Shown in pieces: positions 8,495 to 16,978 of a stretch of 64,000 nucleotides of DNA. Source of the stretch: Blastopirellula marina (GTDB lineage Bacteria > Planctomycetota > Planctomycetia > Pirellulales > Pirellulaceae); assembly GCF_002967715.1 (NCBI RefSeq), contig NZ_PUIA01000016.1:1-64000 (forward strand), in the 5' to 3' direction. A program made the position numbers and the translations under genes. Numbering within the stretch: position 1 is the stretch's first letter; each line of letters opens with the position of its first letter. The notes below the pieces were generated by a model. It saw only the letters and a program-made list of their open reading frames with translations. It was not told where the DNA came from and made no database searches.

Positions 8495-8674
8495 ATTGAA
8501 CTGTCGGTGCGTGGCATCATTTCCTAAATATCAATGACGCAGTGGTTTAAGTCAACGAAACTTTTCCCAAGTTGCTTTTGTCCAGTGAACTTCTGCGTGA
8601 CAAATCAGCAGCGTAGGAGAAACCTGCCTAAGATGGTGACAGGAAAAAGTTCTGCAGAATATCCATAAGCGCAT

Positions 8675-8720
8675 AAAAATAGCCGAGGTTAAGGAGGCAA
8701 AACCTCCTCAACCTCGACTA
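8675..8720 (-). terminator. intrinsic terminator of the candidate small RNA
   Basis: The minus-strand hairpin pairs TAG, CGAGGTT and AGGAGG segments with their complements around a TTTTG loop. There are only two internal mismatches, and TATTTTTA follows. The U-run exists only on the minus strand, so it separates the upstream transcript from glnB. Confidence 0.8.
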
Positions 8721-8969
8721 CCGTTCGCGGCAGCCCCACTGCACGCGAACAACACCCCATCATGCTTCCACACTGTACGGGCAAAGATCACTTGGAGATG
8801 ATCTTGATTGTTCGGGTATGAAGCGAAGCAGTTGAGCTTGTCCCCAGCTCTGACGCACTCCTTGTTACAGAAGCACGGGGCAAGCATCTTATGCTTTTCA
8901 GAAGCGAGAAGTCCGAGGCTCACGATCCTTCGCGACCGGTTCCGAATCTCCTTCTGATTCGCTTTCGCC
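8675..8969 (-). ncRNA. candidate sigma-54-dependent structured small RNA upstream of glnB
   Basis: On the minus strand, six short perfect stems follow one another. Plus-strand positions of the arms are 8944-8948/8956-8960, 8882-8887/8891-8896, 8834-8838/8846-8850, 8784-8790/8799-8805, 8723-8733/8739-8750 (with one bulge), and finally the terminator at 8675-8720. The 5' end is set by a sigma-54 promoter at 8979-8995, giving a transcript of about 295 bases. An 87-codon frame lies inside, but its GTG start is at or before the predicted transcript start, the internal ATG (8887) has no ribosome site, and its stop falls inside the terminator stem. An RNA is therefore the better reading. It does not resemble tmRNA, RNase P RNA, SRP RNA or a known 6S RNA. 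Confidence 0.55.
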
Positions 8970-8978
8970 ACACATTAG

Positions 8979-8995
8979 ATGCATTCGGTGTGCCA
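8979..8995 (-). promoter_or_regulatory. sigma-54 (-24/-12) promoter for the candidate small RNA
   Basis: The minus-strand sequence is TGGCAC-ACCGA-ATGCAT. The -24 element is a perfect TGGCAC preceded by T, and the GG-N10-GC spacing is exact. The -12 element has ATGC instead of TTGC. It points into the hairpin array, with a predicted start near 8969. Confidence 0.65.
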
Positions 8996-9199
8996 ATTCG
9001 AACACAAGCCGAGAAAACGCGCCGAAATCGGTACTTTTCCCCATTTTCGGGCAGAAAACAGCCTGTAGTTTTTTTGACCGCCCCTAATCAGCCTGGCGAT
9101 TGCTGCCTAAAATGCACGCAACTGCTGCTTTCAAAAGCATCGCCCATGATGCGGTTATGCGGGTAGCCGTGGATTTAGCGGCGATGCAGTTGGTTGGAA
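8996..9199. other. upstream region of the candidate small RNA
   Basis: This is non-coding sequence between the sigma-54 promoter and a repeat. A short inverted pair (GCATC, six bases, GATGC near 9140) is present, but I see no convincing activator site. Activator binding sites for the 8979-8995 promoter would be expected here. Confidence 0.3.
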
Positions 9200-9265
9200 G
9201 TTTTCAGTATTCCGTTTTCAGAAAGAAGAAAGGTCTTCTCCCACTGAAAACGGAACACTGAAAAC
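9200..9265. repeat. inverted repeat with TTTTCAGT motif
   Basis: Two 22-base arms (9200-9221 and 9244-9265) are complementary at all but one position and enclose a 22-base spacer. Each arm holds two TTTTCAG elements. Related TTTTCAGT-TGTCAGTGTTCAG sequence recurs at 42383-42417. It behaves like a dispersed intergenic palindrome rather than a terminator, as no U-run abuts it. Confidence 0.7.
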
Positions 9266-9321
9266 GTGGTTATTTTTTAGCCACTCACTCACGACAAGAT
9301 ATTTTCAACGCTAGGTAGATT

Positions 9322-9903
9322 ATGCCCCTCGACTGGCCCACTCTGTTTTCCTCCGCTCTCTCTTACGACGATTTTCTGGCCAAGTATGCCAACGAGAATC
9401 AGAAGGAGCGTTGGAGTGCGAAGCTGAAGACGTTGTCCCTTAGCGATGAACAGAAGACGCTGCTGGCCAGCTTCACGCGCGAGATGCACGTCCTTTGCCT
9501 GTCTGGGGCGTGGTGCGGCGATTGTGTTGATCAGTGCCCGATGTTTCAGTTAATGGAACAGGCATCTCCTAACGTTGTCGTGCGGTATATCGATCGGGAT
9601 GATGCCCCGGACGATTTGAAAGAGGCGATCCAGGTTTGCGGCGGAAACCGTGTTCCGGTCGTCGTCTTTTTGAACGAAGATGACCAGGTAACCGGCATGT
9701 ACGGCGATCGCACGTTGGCCAAGTATCGCCAGATGGTCGAGAAGCTCGGCGGAGCAGCGTGCAGTACCGGCATTTCGCTTCATGCCGCTGGCGAAATGGA
9801 TGCCCTGACCTGTGGCGTGCTGGCCGAATGGATCGATCAGTTCGAACGCAACCAATGGATTTGTCGCACGTCGACCCGTCTTCGCGAGAAGCACGGCGAC
9901 TAG
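9322..9903 (+). CDS. thioredoxin-family protein
   Basis: This 193-residue cytosolic protein has no signal peptide. The active site is W64-C65-G-D-C68-V-D-Q-C72-P in a thioredoxin fold, with the cis-proline segment R-V-P-V-V-V-F. Three clustered cysteines (65, 68, 72) are more than the classic CxxC and fit the Thioredoxin_9-like group of small reductases. It is probably co-oriented with sufE 40 bases downstream, suggesting a link to sulfur or Fe-S chemistry (inferred). Confidence 0.75.
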   Translation: MPLDWPTLFSSALSYDDFLAKYANENQKERWSAKLKTLSLSDEQKTLLASFTREMHVLCLSGAWCGDCVDQCPMFQLMEQASPNVVVRYIDRDDAPDDLKEAIQVCGGNRVPVVVFLNEDDQVTGMYGDRTLAKYRQMVEKLGGAACSTGISLHAAGEMDALTCGVLAEWIDQFERNQWICRTSTRLREKHGD

Positions 9904-9942
9904 AATCGTAACCGTAGCAACAGACAAACCCTTCGATTGAAG

Positions 9943-10392
9943 ATGAAGAGACTCACGTTGAACGAACCGCCTACCCTGACCGCGGAAGAATTGATCGATG
10001 ACTTCGAGTTCGCCGAAACGAAAGAAGAGCGACTGAAGTTGATTATCGAACTGGGACGCGAACTTCCCGATCTGCCGGACCAGTTGCGCCGCGACGAATT
10101 CAAGGTCCAGGGATGCCAAAGCCAGGTATGGCTGGTGCCGGAAGTGGTGGAAGTTGAAGGGCAACCGAAGAAGATCGTCTTCCAGGCCGATAGCGACGCC
10201 CACATCGTTAAAGGGTTGGTGGGCATTTTGGTGATGCTGCTTTCGGGGAAGAGCCCGCAAGAGATTCTCGACTTCGACCTGCGCGGTCTGTTCGATACGT
10301 TGAAGCTGGAAAAGCACCTGGTACCGGCTCGTTCGAATGGTTTACATTCGATGGTCCGCAAGATCCACGAGATCGCGGTCAGCGTTCGCTAA
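9943..10392 (+). CDS. sufE: SufE-family cysteine desulfurase acceptor
   Basis: This 149-residue protein has the SufE motif V-Q-G-C58-Q-S-Q-V-W. The Cys accepts persulfide sulfur from the desulfurase SufS during Fe-S cluster assembly, and the length matches the family (~140). The ATG at 9943 was chosen over the TTG two codons earlier; neither has a strong ribosome site. No other suf genes are in the window. The thioredoxin-like gene just upstream may share the transcript. Confidence 0.88.
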   Translation: MKRLTLNEPPTLTAEELIDDFEFAETKEERLKLIIELGRELPDLPDQLRRDEFKVQGCQSQVWLVPEVVEVEGQPKKIVFQADSDAHIVKGLVGILVMLLSGKSPQEILDFDLRGLFDTLKLEKHLVPARSNGLHSMVRKIHEIAVSVR

Positions 10393-10424
10393 GCACGACA
10401 TCGGATGATGAGTACGCCAGGCGA

Positions 10425-12863
10425 TTAGATCGCGGGGAACTCTTCTGAATCCCGGTTCGCCATTTCGATGAGTTCGTCGACCGGGATGTTGTTCTGCCAC
10501 CAGTCGGCGGCATCTTGCTGTGTCCAAGGGAAGTCGATCATCAGCTTTTCGACTTCCTTCAAAACTTCGTCGGCGGACTGCGGACGATCTTTTGGGTCTT
10601 TCGCCAGGCAGCGCGAGATGAGGTCTTGCAGGGCATCGGGGATCACTCGGTCGGAAGCATCTTTGACCGAAGGAATCGACTGCGTGACGATCTGCACCAG
10701 CACGTCGACGGCGCTGGCGGCGCTGAAGATCGTTTGCCCGGTAAGCATGAAGTAGGCCGTCGCACCGAGGGCATAGATATCGACGCGTGGATCGGCCTGG
10801 GTGGGATTCTTCACGCGTTCAGGCGGAATGTACATGGGCGTTCCGCTGATCTCGGTCGTGTTGGTCACGATGGTGGCCCCGGGATCGGCCGAAAGGTTCT
10901 TCACCAGGCCGAAGTCCAAGACCTTGGCCACGTCGTACTCGCCACCAACGCGGCAGAGCATGATGTTCAGCGGTTTGATGTCGCGATGGATCAGGCCGCT
11001 CTCGTGGGCTTCGCGCAGCGACGCAGCCACCTGCCGCATTACCGACAGCGTGCGCGAGACCGGGAGCCAGCCATACTGACGCACGAGGACTTCAATGGTG
11101 ATGCCGTCCAGGTATTCCATGGCATAGTAGAAGATGTCGTCGGGGGTCTTGCCGTAGTCGTAGATCTCGACCGTGTTGGGGTGCTTCAAGCGGCTGGAAA
11201 GCTGAACTTCGCGCTCGAATCGCTTGAGCAGGGCCGGGTCGGTTTGTTCGGGCCGCATCAGCTTGACGGCCGTGGGACGTTTAAGCATCTGGTGCCGTGC
11301 GAGATAGACCTGCCCCATGCCCCCTTCGCCGATCTTGAGCAGCAGTTCATACGCCCCGACGACGGTGTGCTCGCCAATGGTGCGGCGCATTTGAACCAGG
11401 GACGATGCGGCGTAGTAAGCGAGCCCGCCAAAGCCGGCGATCAAAAACAGCAACGCGTACTGGGTATACGAAATGATGGTGAAAGGGCTGAAGGCTTCGT
11501 GCGATTCGGTTTCATAGGCGACGCCAAAATTGTATTCATCGATCCACTGCCAGGCACCCACCACCAGGTGCCCGCGGTAATTGATGTAGCGGTCCATCAC
11601 GACATCCGACTTGGTATTGGTGCCGTGGTTGGCCAGCGCGTCTTCGATCAGCCGCGTATATCGGTCGTGATTTTCGGGGTGGGGGTGCTCGGCGGCAAAG
11701 GGAGGGCGAAGTATCAGATTGGCCCTTGACGGTTCCCCTTCCGGCAAGATCCCCATCCGCCAGAGGTCTTTGGTGAAGCGGCTCTCGGTAAGCATCAAGC
11801 CATTGGCATCGAACGCATACGCTTCCCCCGTCTCGCCGGTCCGTGCCGTGATAAGTGACTTGGTGAAGTTGCCCACGGAATAATAGCCGAAGCAGAGCAG
11901 CGCCGAGGGGATTTTGAATTCGTCGTAGATCGGCTGATAGACCCACGTAAAGACCACATCGGGGCGCGTGCCGGGAATGGTCAACTCGTGTTCGGGCCGC
12001 ATCGGGGGCACGAAGCCTGCTTTGTTGAGAAAGACATCCGAGAAGACTTGCAGGCGACGCGAACCTTGCAGGGTTTGATTGATCGCTCCGACTTGATTTG
12101 CGGCAAGGATGGTACCGGCCGGATCGACAACAAAGTACGCCCCTTCATCGGGGATCAGGCCAGGCGGTTCCGCCTGTGCGTCACTTCGCTGATCGAAATC
12201 GATGGGCTCGTGCTCTTCGATAAACTGCTTGACGCCACTAATGGGACGATTGAATTTCGGGAATCGCTGGCGGAAGAACTCGAGCTCTTCCTGGACAGCG
12301 TCGGCCGAGTATTCGTCTCCGAGAGCTCGCTTTTGTTTGACGAGCCGCAGGATCGCGTCTTTTACGTCCTGGTCTTTGGCGACGACTGAGACGTGTTCTT
12401 TACGGGTTTCGATCCAAGAGGTGAGGGCCTGGACGTCGGCGGCCAGCAAGGCGGTGAATTCTTGTTCGCGGACTTTGCGCAGTTCGTTCCAGACGAGATA
12501 GCGCGACCCGATACCCAGCAAGATGATCAGCGCGATGAAGCTCACGATCGCAATCGTGCGATACAGACGGGAAGCCCAGACCCGGACCAGCACACTGGTG
12601 CCAGGCAGGTAACGCGTGGTCAGGCCCTGGCGTGGATGAAGCGAATGCTTGGAAGGGGGATCGACGGCGATGGTCGCATCGGGATCGACTTGATCTGGTA
12701 CGAGCGTGCCGGCGGCCTTAGGGCGGATCTTGTCTTCGACCAGCTTGCGCAATACCTGATCGGTGCCGCATGTGTCGTCCAGAAACGCCTCGCGGGCAGC
12801 ACCTTGGCGGCGCCGGGCCTCGGCGGCGATCTTCATAACAACTGCGGTATCAGGCTGATTCAT
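10425..12863 (-). CDS. membrane Ser/Thr protein kinase with Cache-type extracytoplasmic sensor
   Basis: This is an 812-residue protein. The N-terminal cytoplasmic ~90 residues include the planctomycete kinase leader F-L-D-D-T-C-G-T-D. A transmembrane helix at about 100-125 is followed by ~320 residues outside with a double-Cache-like pattern, then a second helix near 445-475. The Hanks kinase domain starts at about 505: glycine loop G-E-G-G-M-G-Q-V, Lys ~534, H-R-D-I-K-P-L-N with Asp ~628, D-F-G ~650. Having the sensor before the kinase reverses the common PASTA-kinase layout. The ATG at 12863 was preferred to an upstream TTG. The ligand is unknown. Confidence 0.88.
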   Translation of the reverse strand: MNQPDTAVVMKIAAEARRRQGAAREAFLDDTCGTDQVLRKLVEDKIRPKAAGTLVPDQVDPDATIAVDPPSKHSLHPRQGLTTRYLPGTSVLVRVWASRLYRTIAIVSFIALIILLGIGSRYLVWNELRKVREQEFTALLAADVQALTSWIETRKEHVSVVAKDQDVKDAILRLVKQKRALGDEYSADAVQEELEFFRQRFPKFNRPISGVKQFIEEHEPIDFDQRSDAQAEPPGLIPDEGAYFVVDPAGTILAANQVGAINQTLQGSRRLQVFSDVFLNKAGFVPPMRPEHELTIPGTRPDVVFTWVYQPIYDEFKIPSALLCFGYYSVGNFTKSLITARTGETGEAYAFDANGLMLTESRFTKDLWRMGILPEGEPSRANLILRPPFAAEHPHPENHDRYTRLIEDALANHGTNTKSDVVMDRYINYRGHLVVGAWQWIDEYNFGVAYETESHEAFSPFTIISYTQYALLFLIAGFGGLAYYAASSLVQMRRTIGEHTVVGAYELLLKIGEGGMGQVYLARHQMLKRPTAVKLMRPEQTDPALLKRFEREVQLSSRLKHPNTVEIYDYGKTPDDIFYYAMEYLDGITIEVLVRQYGWLPVSRTLSVMRQVAASLREAHESGLIHRDIKPLNIMLCRVGGEYDVAKVLDFGLVKNLSADPGATIVTNTTEISGTPMYIPPERVKNPTQADPRVDIYALGATAYFMLTGQTIFSAASAVDVLVQIVTQSIPSVKDASDRVIPDALQDLISRCLAKDPKDRPQSADEVLKEVEKLMIDFPWTQQDAADWWQNNIPVDELIEMANRDSEEFPAI

Positions 12864-13019
12864 GCTTCCAGCGTGTGAAGATTGGCTTGGTTGGGCTGCC
12901 AATATGTTACAAGCCAGCGGGCTTTAAGGAACAAGCCTGCGCGAAAAAAAGTAAGTCTCCTTTGAACTTTTTGCTCGTAAGGTCGTGTTTCATGCGGTGG
13001 TTGGCGAGTGACCTACCAA

Positions 13020-13052
13020 CAAAAAAAGCGGCCCCTGGGAAGGGACCGCTTT
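13020..13052 (-). terminator. intrinsic terminator of the galM-like gene
   Basis: On the minus strand AGCGGTCCC-TTCCCA-GGGGCCGCT is followed by seven T. It lies 25 bases after the aldose epimerase stop. Confidence 0.75.
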
Positions 13053-13077
13053 CGATTTGATCGTATGGGGGGAACGC

Positions 13078-14229
13078 TTACTTTTCGACCGCGAAGGTAT
13101 GAACCGTGGTCTCGTGAAACGTTTCGCCTGGCTTGAGCGTGGCCGAAGGGAAGCTGGGCTGGTTCGGCGTATCGGGGAAATGCTGCGTTTCCAGACAGAA
13201 CGCTTCGTGCTGGTTCAGTCCGGCGTTGCCTTTGCTGCCGTCCAGGAAATTGCCACTATAGAACTGGATGCCAGGCTGCGTGGTCCAAACTTCCATCACG
13301 CGACCCGAGGTGGGTTCCTTGACCGTCGCGGCGAGGGTCAGCTTGTTGGACTGGTCGTTCAGGACGTAGCAGTGGTCGTACCCGATCGGATCGCCACCGG
13401 TTTCCTGGATGTCCTTGCCGATGGCCTTGAACGAGGTGAAGTCCATCGGAGTTCCCTTGACCGATGCCATGTCGCCGGTAGGAATCAGCGTTTCGTCAAC
13501 CGGCAGGTACTTGTCGGCTTCCAACTTCAACTGGTGGTTGTAGTTCTTGCCGCTGGTAGCGCCGGCCAGGTTCCAGTAGTTGTGGTTGGTCAGGTTCAGC
13601 ACGGTCTCGGCGTCGGTCGTGGCGGTGTAGTCCATGACCAGCTTGTTGTCGGGGGTCAGGGTGTACTTTACGGTGACCTTCAAGTTGCCGGGATAGCCTT
13701 CTTCGCCATCCTTGCTGGTGTAGTCGAACTGCACGCCCACGGCGTCTTCCGTTTCGATCTTCTTGGAGTCCCAGACAACCTTATCGAACCCTTTCAGACC
13801 GCCGTGCAAGGTGTTCGGGCCGTTGTTGGTGGCCAGGGTGTATTCTTTGCCGCCGAGGGTGAATTTGCCTTTGGCGATACGATTGGCGTAGCGGCCGACG
13901 GTGGCACCAAAGTAGGGCGTGCCCCCCAGGTAGCTTTCCAGGTTGTCGAAACCAACGTTGATGTTGGCCGACTTGCCTTCTTTGTCCGGCGTGGAAAGGG
14001 TGGTCATGATCGCACCGTAGTTGATCAGTTCCATCACAATGCCGTTGCCGTTGTCGACCGTGTACTTGGCAATCACGGTTCCGTCCGGCAATTGGCCGAA
14101 TTCGCTCGCGGTCACATTCATGGGGGTGTCATTTCCTTTTGCTGCAGGCTCCGCGGCCGTCAGGCCAGAAGCACTCATTACAATCGCCGCAAGGCAAAGT
14201 GCGGCAGGGGCTAAGCAGCGTTTCATCAT
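13078..14229 (-). CDS. galM: secreted aldose 1-epimerase (mutarotase)
   Basis: This 383-residue enzyme interconverts alpha and beta anomers of aldoses. Residues 1-25 form a Sec signal peptide (ending G-L-T-A-A), so it acts in the periplasm or outside. Family motifs are visible: G-R-Y-A-N-R-I, N-T-L-H-G-G, the His-containing L-T-N-H-N-Y-W-N-L-A-G, and C-L-E-T-Q-H-F-P-D near the C-terminus with the catalytic Glu. GGAG precedes two consecutive ATGs. It is monocistronic, with its own terminator. Export suggests a role in handling sugars released outside the cell. Confidence 0.9.
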   Translation of the reverse strand: MMKRCLAPAALCLAAIVMSASGLTAAEPAAKGNDTPMNVTASEFGQLPDGTVIAKYTVDNGNGIVMELINYGAIMTTLSTPDKEGKSANINVGFDNLESYLGGTPYFGATVGRYANRIAKGKFTLGGKEYTLATNNGPNTLHGGLKGFDKVVWDSKKIETEDAVGVQFDYTSKDGEEGYPGNLKVTVKYTLTPDNKLVMDYTATTDAETVLNLTNHNYWNLAGATSGKNYNHQLKLEADKYLPVDETLIPTGDMASVKGTPMDFTSFKAIGKDIQETGGDPIGYDHCYVLNDQSNKLTLAATVKEPTSGRVMEVWTTQPGIQFYSGNFLDGSKGNAGLNQHEAFCLETQHFPDTPNQPSFPSATLKPGETFHETTVHTFAVEK

Positions 14230-14499
14230 CGGAACTCCAAGCAGTTGGGGCTAGTAGACTGACGGCCGAGGGGGCCGCACCAGGAAAAGAGAAAGAGATG
14301 TGCATTGAGAAACATTATCAAGGTGCGAATTCCGGAAGTCTAGCGTTCTCCGTAATTTACGAAGCAAACCAACCCACATTTTTGTGCGTAGTACAAGAGT
14401 TTGAGTTTGATTGCACAAGCACCTGAGATTTTTTGCGAAAATATTCGAGTCACCCCGCAAGGTTTTCTCTTCTGCGGTAACTAACCCTCTGAATACAGG

Positions 14500-15054
14500 A
14501 TGAACCCCATCGAGCTGCCAGGAGACAACGTGAAGCCCGAGCCCGCAGAAATGCTTAAGCAGCATGAGCGATGGCTGAGGACCGCACTATATGCGCGGCT
14601 GCGTAGTCCGATGGAGGTTGATGACGTGATGCAGGAAACGGTTACCGCAGCGCTGGAACATTGGCAGCAGATTAGGGACCCCAGCGCTGTGGGACCGTGG
14701 CTTTACAAAATTGCCATTCGCCAGGCTCTGTTGTATCGCCGCAAGCAAGGACGCATTCGCAAATTGCATGATGCGGCCGAGCAGAGCTTGCCGGCCAGAA
14801 CCAACAGCGAGGCGAACCCACTGGACTGGCTATTGGCCGAAGAACGCAACGAGTTGGTCCGCCAGGCCATGAACGAATTACCCCGACGCGATGCCGAGAT
14901 ACTACTGCTGAAGTACACCGAGCAGTGGAGCTATCGCGAGATCAGCGAGCGCATGGGCGTCAGCACCAGCGCCGTGGAAGCCCGACTTCATCGTGCTCGT
15001 CAAAGATTGCGAGAGCGATTGGTGGCCCGCGAGATCGTCTCGACGGCGACCTGA
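14500..15054 (+). CDS. ECF-type RNA polymerase sigma factor
   Basis: This 184-residue sigma-70-family factor has region 2 at about 20-90 (V-D-D-V-M-Q-E-T-V-T-A-A) and region 4 at about 125-175 (L-P-R-R-D-A-E-I-L-L-L-K-Y ... V-S-T-S-A-V-E-A-R-L-H-R-A-R). The next gene, six bases on, encodes a membrane protein with an anti-sigma layout. A PDZ protein follows, so this is a signal-responsive cassette. The ~270-base region upstream, shared with the leftward galM, should hold the promoter; no motif was assigned. Confidence 0.88.
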   Translation: MNPIELPGDNVKPEPAEMLKQHERWLRTALYARLRSPMEVDDVMQETVTAALEHWQQIRDPSAVGPWLYKIAIRQALLYRRKQGRIRKLHDAAEQSLPARTNSEANPLDWLLAEERNELVRQAMNELPRRDAEILLLKYTEQWSYREISERMGVSTSAVEARLHRARQRLRERLVAREIVSTAT

Positions 15055-15060
15055 ACCTAA

Positions 15061-15777
15061 GTGAAACATGCCATGAACGATTCATTTGAAAACATCGACG
15101 ACCTCCTTCTCGACCGTCTGGTCGATGGAGAGCTTTCGGCGGAAGAATACCGCCAGGTTCTTTCGCAGCTAGATCAAATGCCTAATGGTTGGCGACGTTG
15201 TGCCCATGCGTTCCTTGAGTCACAGGCGCTTGAGCAAGCTCTGCCGTTGGTGATGCAGACCGCTCCGTCATGCCCCCAGACAGAGCCGGCACCAACGGTA
15301 GAGAAGTCGTCCAACTCCGGTACGGCCTCCTTTCGTCGCATGGAAACATTGGCTGCGATGGCAGCTTCGGTGATGGTGGCGTTTGGCCTGGGGATGTACA
15401 TCTCGGGTGCTGATACCCCTGCGGTCGATATGCCAGGGGGTGGCCTCACCACGAACGTGGGCAATCCGCAGTTGCCCCCGGATGCTCCGATGCACACGGT
15501 AGCCAAGCCGCAGTTTGTGTACGTCAACCAATGGGATGGCCAGCAAGGGGGCGGCATGCCGATCGCCATCGATCCGAACAAACAGTACGACCCCCAGGCC
15601 GAATGGGATACGTCTTGGGGCATGAACCCCGAGCAGCTGCAAAAGCTGAAGGATTCCGGGCAATCGTATCAAACCAAGAACCGTTTGATTCCGGTCTCGC
15701 TGGATAACGGCGACCGGGTGGTGGTTCCGGTGCAGGATGTGATTGTCTACGAAAAGCCAGATCTGCCGTACCACTAA
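15061..15777 (+). CDS. membrane anti-sigma factor-like protein
   Basis: This is a 238-residue protein from the GTG at 15061 (an ATG at 15073 is equally possible). The N-terminal ~70 residues contain L-V-D-G-E-L-S-A-E-E-Y, the pattern of cytoplasmic anti-sigma domains, but without the zinc H-x3-C-x2-C motif. A transmembrane helix lies at about 98-120. The rest is periplasmic, Pro/Gly-rich and of no known family. Placement straight after the ECF gene supports the role; direct sigma binding is inferred. Confidence 0.7.
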   Translation: MKHAMNDSFENIDDLLLDRLVDGELSAEEYRQVLSQLDQMPNGWRRCAHAFLESQALEQALPLVMQTAPSCPQTEPAPTVEKSSNSGTASFRRMETLAAMAASVMVAFGLGMYISGADTPAVDMPGGGLTTNVGNPQLPPDAPMHTVAKPQFVYVNQWDGQQGGGMPIAIDPNKQYDPQAEWDTSWGMNPEQLQKLKDSGQSYQTKNRLIPVSLDNGDRVVVPVQDVIVYEKPDLPYH

Positions 15778-15863
15778 ATCACTCGCTGCCCCATGGGCAC
15801 CAGCATTCGTTACTTACCTAACTTGAACTCACAGAGTCACACACGAAAAAAGGGAGTGGAAAA

Positions 15864-16823
15864 ATGAAGGTCAGACATTGGTTCATGGCCGCGATCTTGG
15901 CGACCGGCGTTGTCGCCGTGCCGATGATGCAGGTCGCTACCGCCGACGATGCGGCCCCCGCGGAAGAAAAGGTCGAAGCCAAGCAAGCAGAGCCAGCCGC
16001 CAAAAAATATTGGATTGGCGTGCAACTGGCACCGACCCCCGAAATTTTGAAGAAGCATGTCGAACGCCTGAAAGATGGGGGCGCGATGGTTGCCGGTATC
16101 GCTCCGGAAAGCCCTGCTGAAAAGGCCGGACTGAAAGCAGGCGACCACATTTTGAAGATCAACGAAACGACGATCACTTCGCCGGAACAGATGGTGGAGA
16201 TCGTACGCGATAACGATGGAGCGGTCCTCGCCGTGCGTGTTCTGCGTGGCTTGGAAATCGAAACGTACAACGTTCAGCCCGAAGAAGCTCCGGTAGACAT
16301 GATATCGGTGATGCCTCAGTGGCAGGCTATTCCAGGCCTCCCCTTTGAAGAGGCTCAGCCTGGTGCCCATTTTCGTTTCTTTGGCCCAGCTCAAATGGTT
16401 CCGCCTCAAGTGCGATTGCAAGGCCTCGCGGAAGACATGCCGCTGAATATGACCATCCGCGTGGAAAAGAAGGGGGAAGGCCCCACCACGCTGCACATCG
16501 AACGTGACGGTCAGAAGTGGAGCGTGACCGAAGACCAAATCGATCAGCTTCCCGCCGACCTCCAACCGGTTGCCAAGAAGTACCTGACCTTCGGCAATGC
16601 CGGCAACATTATCATCGGTGGCGAAAATGTTCCTTTCGTCGAACTGCAGGAAATGATGAAGGATATGGGGCCAGACGGTCTGCCTGGCAACGCTGATTTC
16701 CAAAAGCGGATGCAAGAAGAAATGAAGCAAATGCACGAGATGATCCGCAAGATGCACGAGCGAATGGAACGCATTCAGGTTGCCCCGCCTGCCGACCAGC
16801 AGCCTGTTAAGGACGAAGTTTAA
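15864..16823 (+). CDS. periplasmic PDZ-domain protein
   Basis: This 319-residue protein has a signal peptide at 1-27 and one PDZ domain at about 48-130 (I-A-P-E-S-P-A-E-K-A-G-L-K-A-G-D-H-I-L-K-I-N). It ends in a Met/Gln/Glu-rich helical segment (about 255-310) that could form a coiled coil. There is no protease domain. GGGAG lies well placed before the ATG. As third gene of the sigma/anti-sigma cluster it may present or sense misfolded peptides for the anti-sigma protein, by analogy with RseB or DegS-type PDZ modules (inference). Confidence 0.8.
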   Translation: MKVRHWFMAAILATGVVAVPMMQVATADDAAPAEEKVEAKQAEPAAKKYWIGVQLAPTPEILKKHVERLKDGGAMVAGIAPESPAEKAGLKAGDHILKINETTITSPEQMVEIVRDNDGAVLAVRVLRGLEIETYNVQPEEAPVDMISVMPQWQAIPGLPFEEAQPGAHFRFFGPAQMVPPQVRLQGLAEDMPLNMTIRVEKKGEGPTTLHIERDGQKWSVTEDQIDQLPADLQPVAKKYLTFGNAGNIIIGGENVPFVELQEMMKDMGPDGLPGNADFQKRMQEEMKQMHEMIRKMHERMERIQVAPPADQQPVKDEV

Positions 16824-16882
16824 GCCCCCACGAAGAACTGCTGATTGATCCTGGTCCTGCCTGTCATGCCAGGAGACGACGG

Positions 16883-16922
16883 AGCCGCCGGCCCACAATC
16901 GTGGTCTGGCGGCTTTTTTTGT
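16883..16922 (+). terminator. intrinsic terminator of the ECF sigma operon
   Basis: AGCCGCCGGCCCA and TGGTCTGGCGGCT pair around CAATCG and are followed by seven T. It lies between the PDZ gene and the sigma-54 activator gene, and its position argues against a start for the activator at 16901. Confidence 0.8.
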
Positions 16923-16978
16923 ATAACGGAGGCGAAGTCCGAATCCCGTTCTTATTCGCCGAGTTGTTACTGCCTGCT

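Noticed and set aside
8708-8971. 87-codon leftward frame containing several cysteines
   Set aside because: Its GTG start is at or before the predicted transcript start, the internal ATG lacks a ribosome site, and its stop lies inside the terminator stem; the hairpin array explains the region better.
10515-11729. 404-codon rightward frame
   Set aside because: Antisense of the Ser/Thr kinase gene; no recognisable protein features.
16901-16978. 26-codon upstream extension of the sigma-54 activator
   Set aside because: It would begin inside the terminator of the previous operon; the ATG at 16979 gives a normal start.
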